Shown in pieces: positions 63,001-64,000 of a stretch of 64,000 nucleotides of DNA; the stretch's first letter is position 1; the number at the start of each line of letters is the position of its first letter. Position numbers and translations under genes: made by a program. Under the pieces are notes generated by a model, which did not search any database, was not told the origin of the DNA, and worked only from the letters and a program-made list of their open reading frames with translations. The DNA is from Chrysomallon squamiferum. Lineage: Eukaryota > Mollusca > Gastropoda > Neomphalida > Peltospiridae. The stretch spans positions 15,764,456-15,828,455 of the forward strand of contig CM022671.1 in assembly GCA_012295275.1 (NCBI GenBank), in the 5' to 3' direction.

Positions 63001-64000
63001 TTATACTATTTGATAAACCGTTAACAAATTTGACAAACCAAGCGATGGTCATTTTATTGATCTTATGCCCCAGGGTGACTTGCAGGTAATTACAGGGTTC
63101 TTTGGAATGTCTGGATAGCCTGTATAGTATGGAAGGTATGTAGAATATTCAATCAGATTTGCATTTTCAATTTTAGTTTTTTATTTGGTTGCAGAAGTAT
63201 TAAAAAAAAAAAAAAAAAAAAGATTTTTTAAATTGTGTAATAAAAGTTATTCCATATTTCAGTTAAGAGTGAAACAACTTAATTAATAGCATCAAATTAT
63301 TTTTGTAAAATATACAGACAGAATAATAATGTATAATAAATGTAAAATTACTTAATTATAATCATTTTTGTGATTTTTTTCAGTTGAATAAAGGATTAAG
63401 GATTGAAGTATGTTAATTCTAAAATGTAACTATTACAGCACAGAAATGTATTGAAGAACTTATGCCTTGAATAAATTCAATGACATGTATATGACATCAC
63501 ACTGTACAACAATTAAAGTTTAATGTTAGATTTAGTTTTTTGTAGACACAATGACAGACAACATAAATTAATTGTGATACACTATCTTTAAATATTCTTT
63601 AAAAAAAAAAAAAAAAAATTTTTACATTTTATATCTTGTTTATTTCTTTATGTTGTCTTTAAACCAGTATTGCATTTTTAGTAATTATATATATAATTGG
63701 TTTTTTTTATATAAATTGGATTTTTTGTTCTTTTCTGTGGTTATTTCCCACTTAAGAGAAATATTAATGTTTATACATTTAATTAATAGTGCTACTTTTT
63801 ATGGATTAGGGCTAGGTAACTGGTATGATTAAATAAAAACATGGATACAACTTGATAGCATTTGTTTGACAAGAAATTATATACTTTTTTAAACTTTAAA
63901 TTATAATTTATTTTTTTTTATAATTTATTTTTTGCACATTAATGTTCTATATTATGAAGAATTAATATTTAAATGCACAACTGTTAGAGAACATATATTT
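63001..64000. other. Downstream non-coding end of the window
   Basis: AT-rich with poly(A) runs near 63200-63220 and 63601-63618. I see no gene. An AATAAA near 63470 could be another terminal signal. Confidence 0.5.

Overview
This is eukaryotic, animal nuclear DNA. It is AT-rich, has short GT-AG introns, and is saturated with microsatellites: long (GA)n/(CT)n, (TTA)n, (TA)n, (CATA)n, (GT)n and (GATA)n tracts. The repeat style plus the gene set (a histamine-H1-like amine receptor, HDHD5/CECR5 and a MAN1-type LEM protein) suggests a lophotrochozoan, most likely a mollusc. A cephalopod is plausible, but the species cannot be fixed from sequence alone.

Layout. Positions 1-21,600 hold no gene I can support. 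They contain microsatellites, a 46-bp tandem repeat (about 1.7-2.06 kb) and a 3.3-kb satellite array of 37-bp units with higher-order duplication (8.2-11.5 kb). Positions 21,626-23,278 are one long 3'-terminal exon of an amine GPCR, TM2 to the stop. The exon(s) for the N-terminus and TM1 were not found. Positions 23.3-47.5 kb are again gene-poor: an 81-bp duplication, a 92-bp x6 tandem repeat, a Tc1/mariner (pogo/Tigger-like) MITE, a decayed hAT transposon, and an inverted pair of related two-exon-like units about 5.5 kb apart (30.0-30.4 kb on +, 35.9-36.2 kb on -). One unit of the pair is open and the other is broken.

From 47.6 kb the window changes to compact genes, both on +. HDHD5 has 10 exons at 47,671-53,062 and a 424-aa product; all splice phases were checked by hand. 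It is followed by a MAN1/LEMD3 homologue of 14 exons at 54,544-61,974 encoding about 690 aa. MAN1 intron 2 carries a second MITE, and intron 8 a compound (GA)(GT)(TAGG) microsatellite. Exon 8 of MAN1 has a frame problem: the acceptor that keeps a conserved segment shifts the frame, while a second AG 37 nt downstream restores it.

The three recognised genes do unrelated jobs: amine signalling at the cell surface, a HAD-family hydrolase-like protein, and an inner-nuclear-membrane protein that in other animals binds BAF/chromatin and R-Smads. No operon-like or pathway link is visible. The least explained items are the satellite array, the inverted two-exon pair, the Phe at the receptor toggle-switch position and the MAN1 exon 8 junction.
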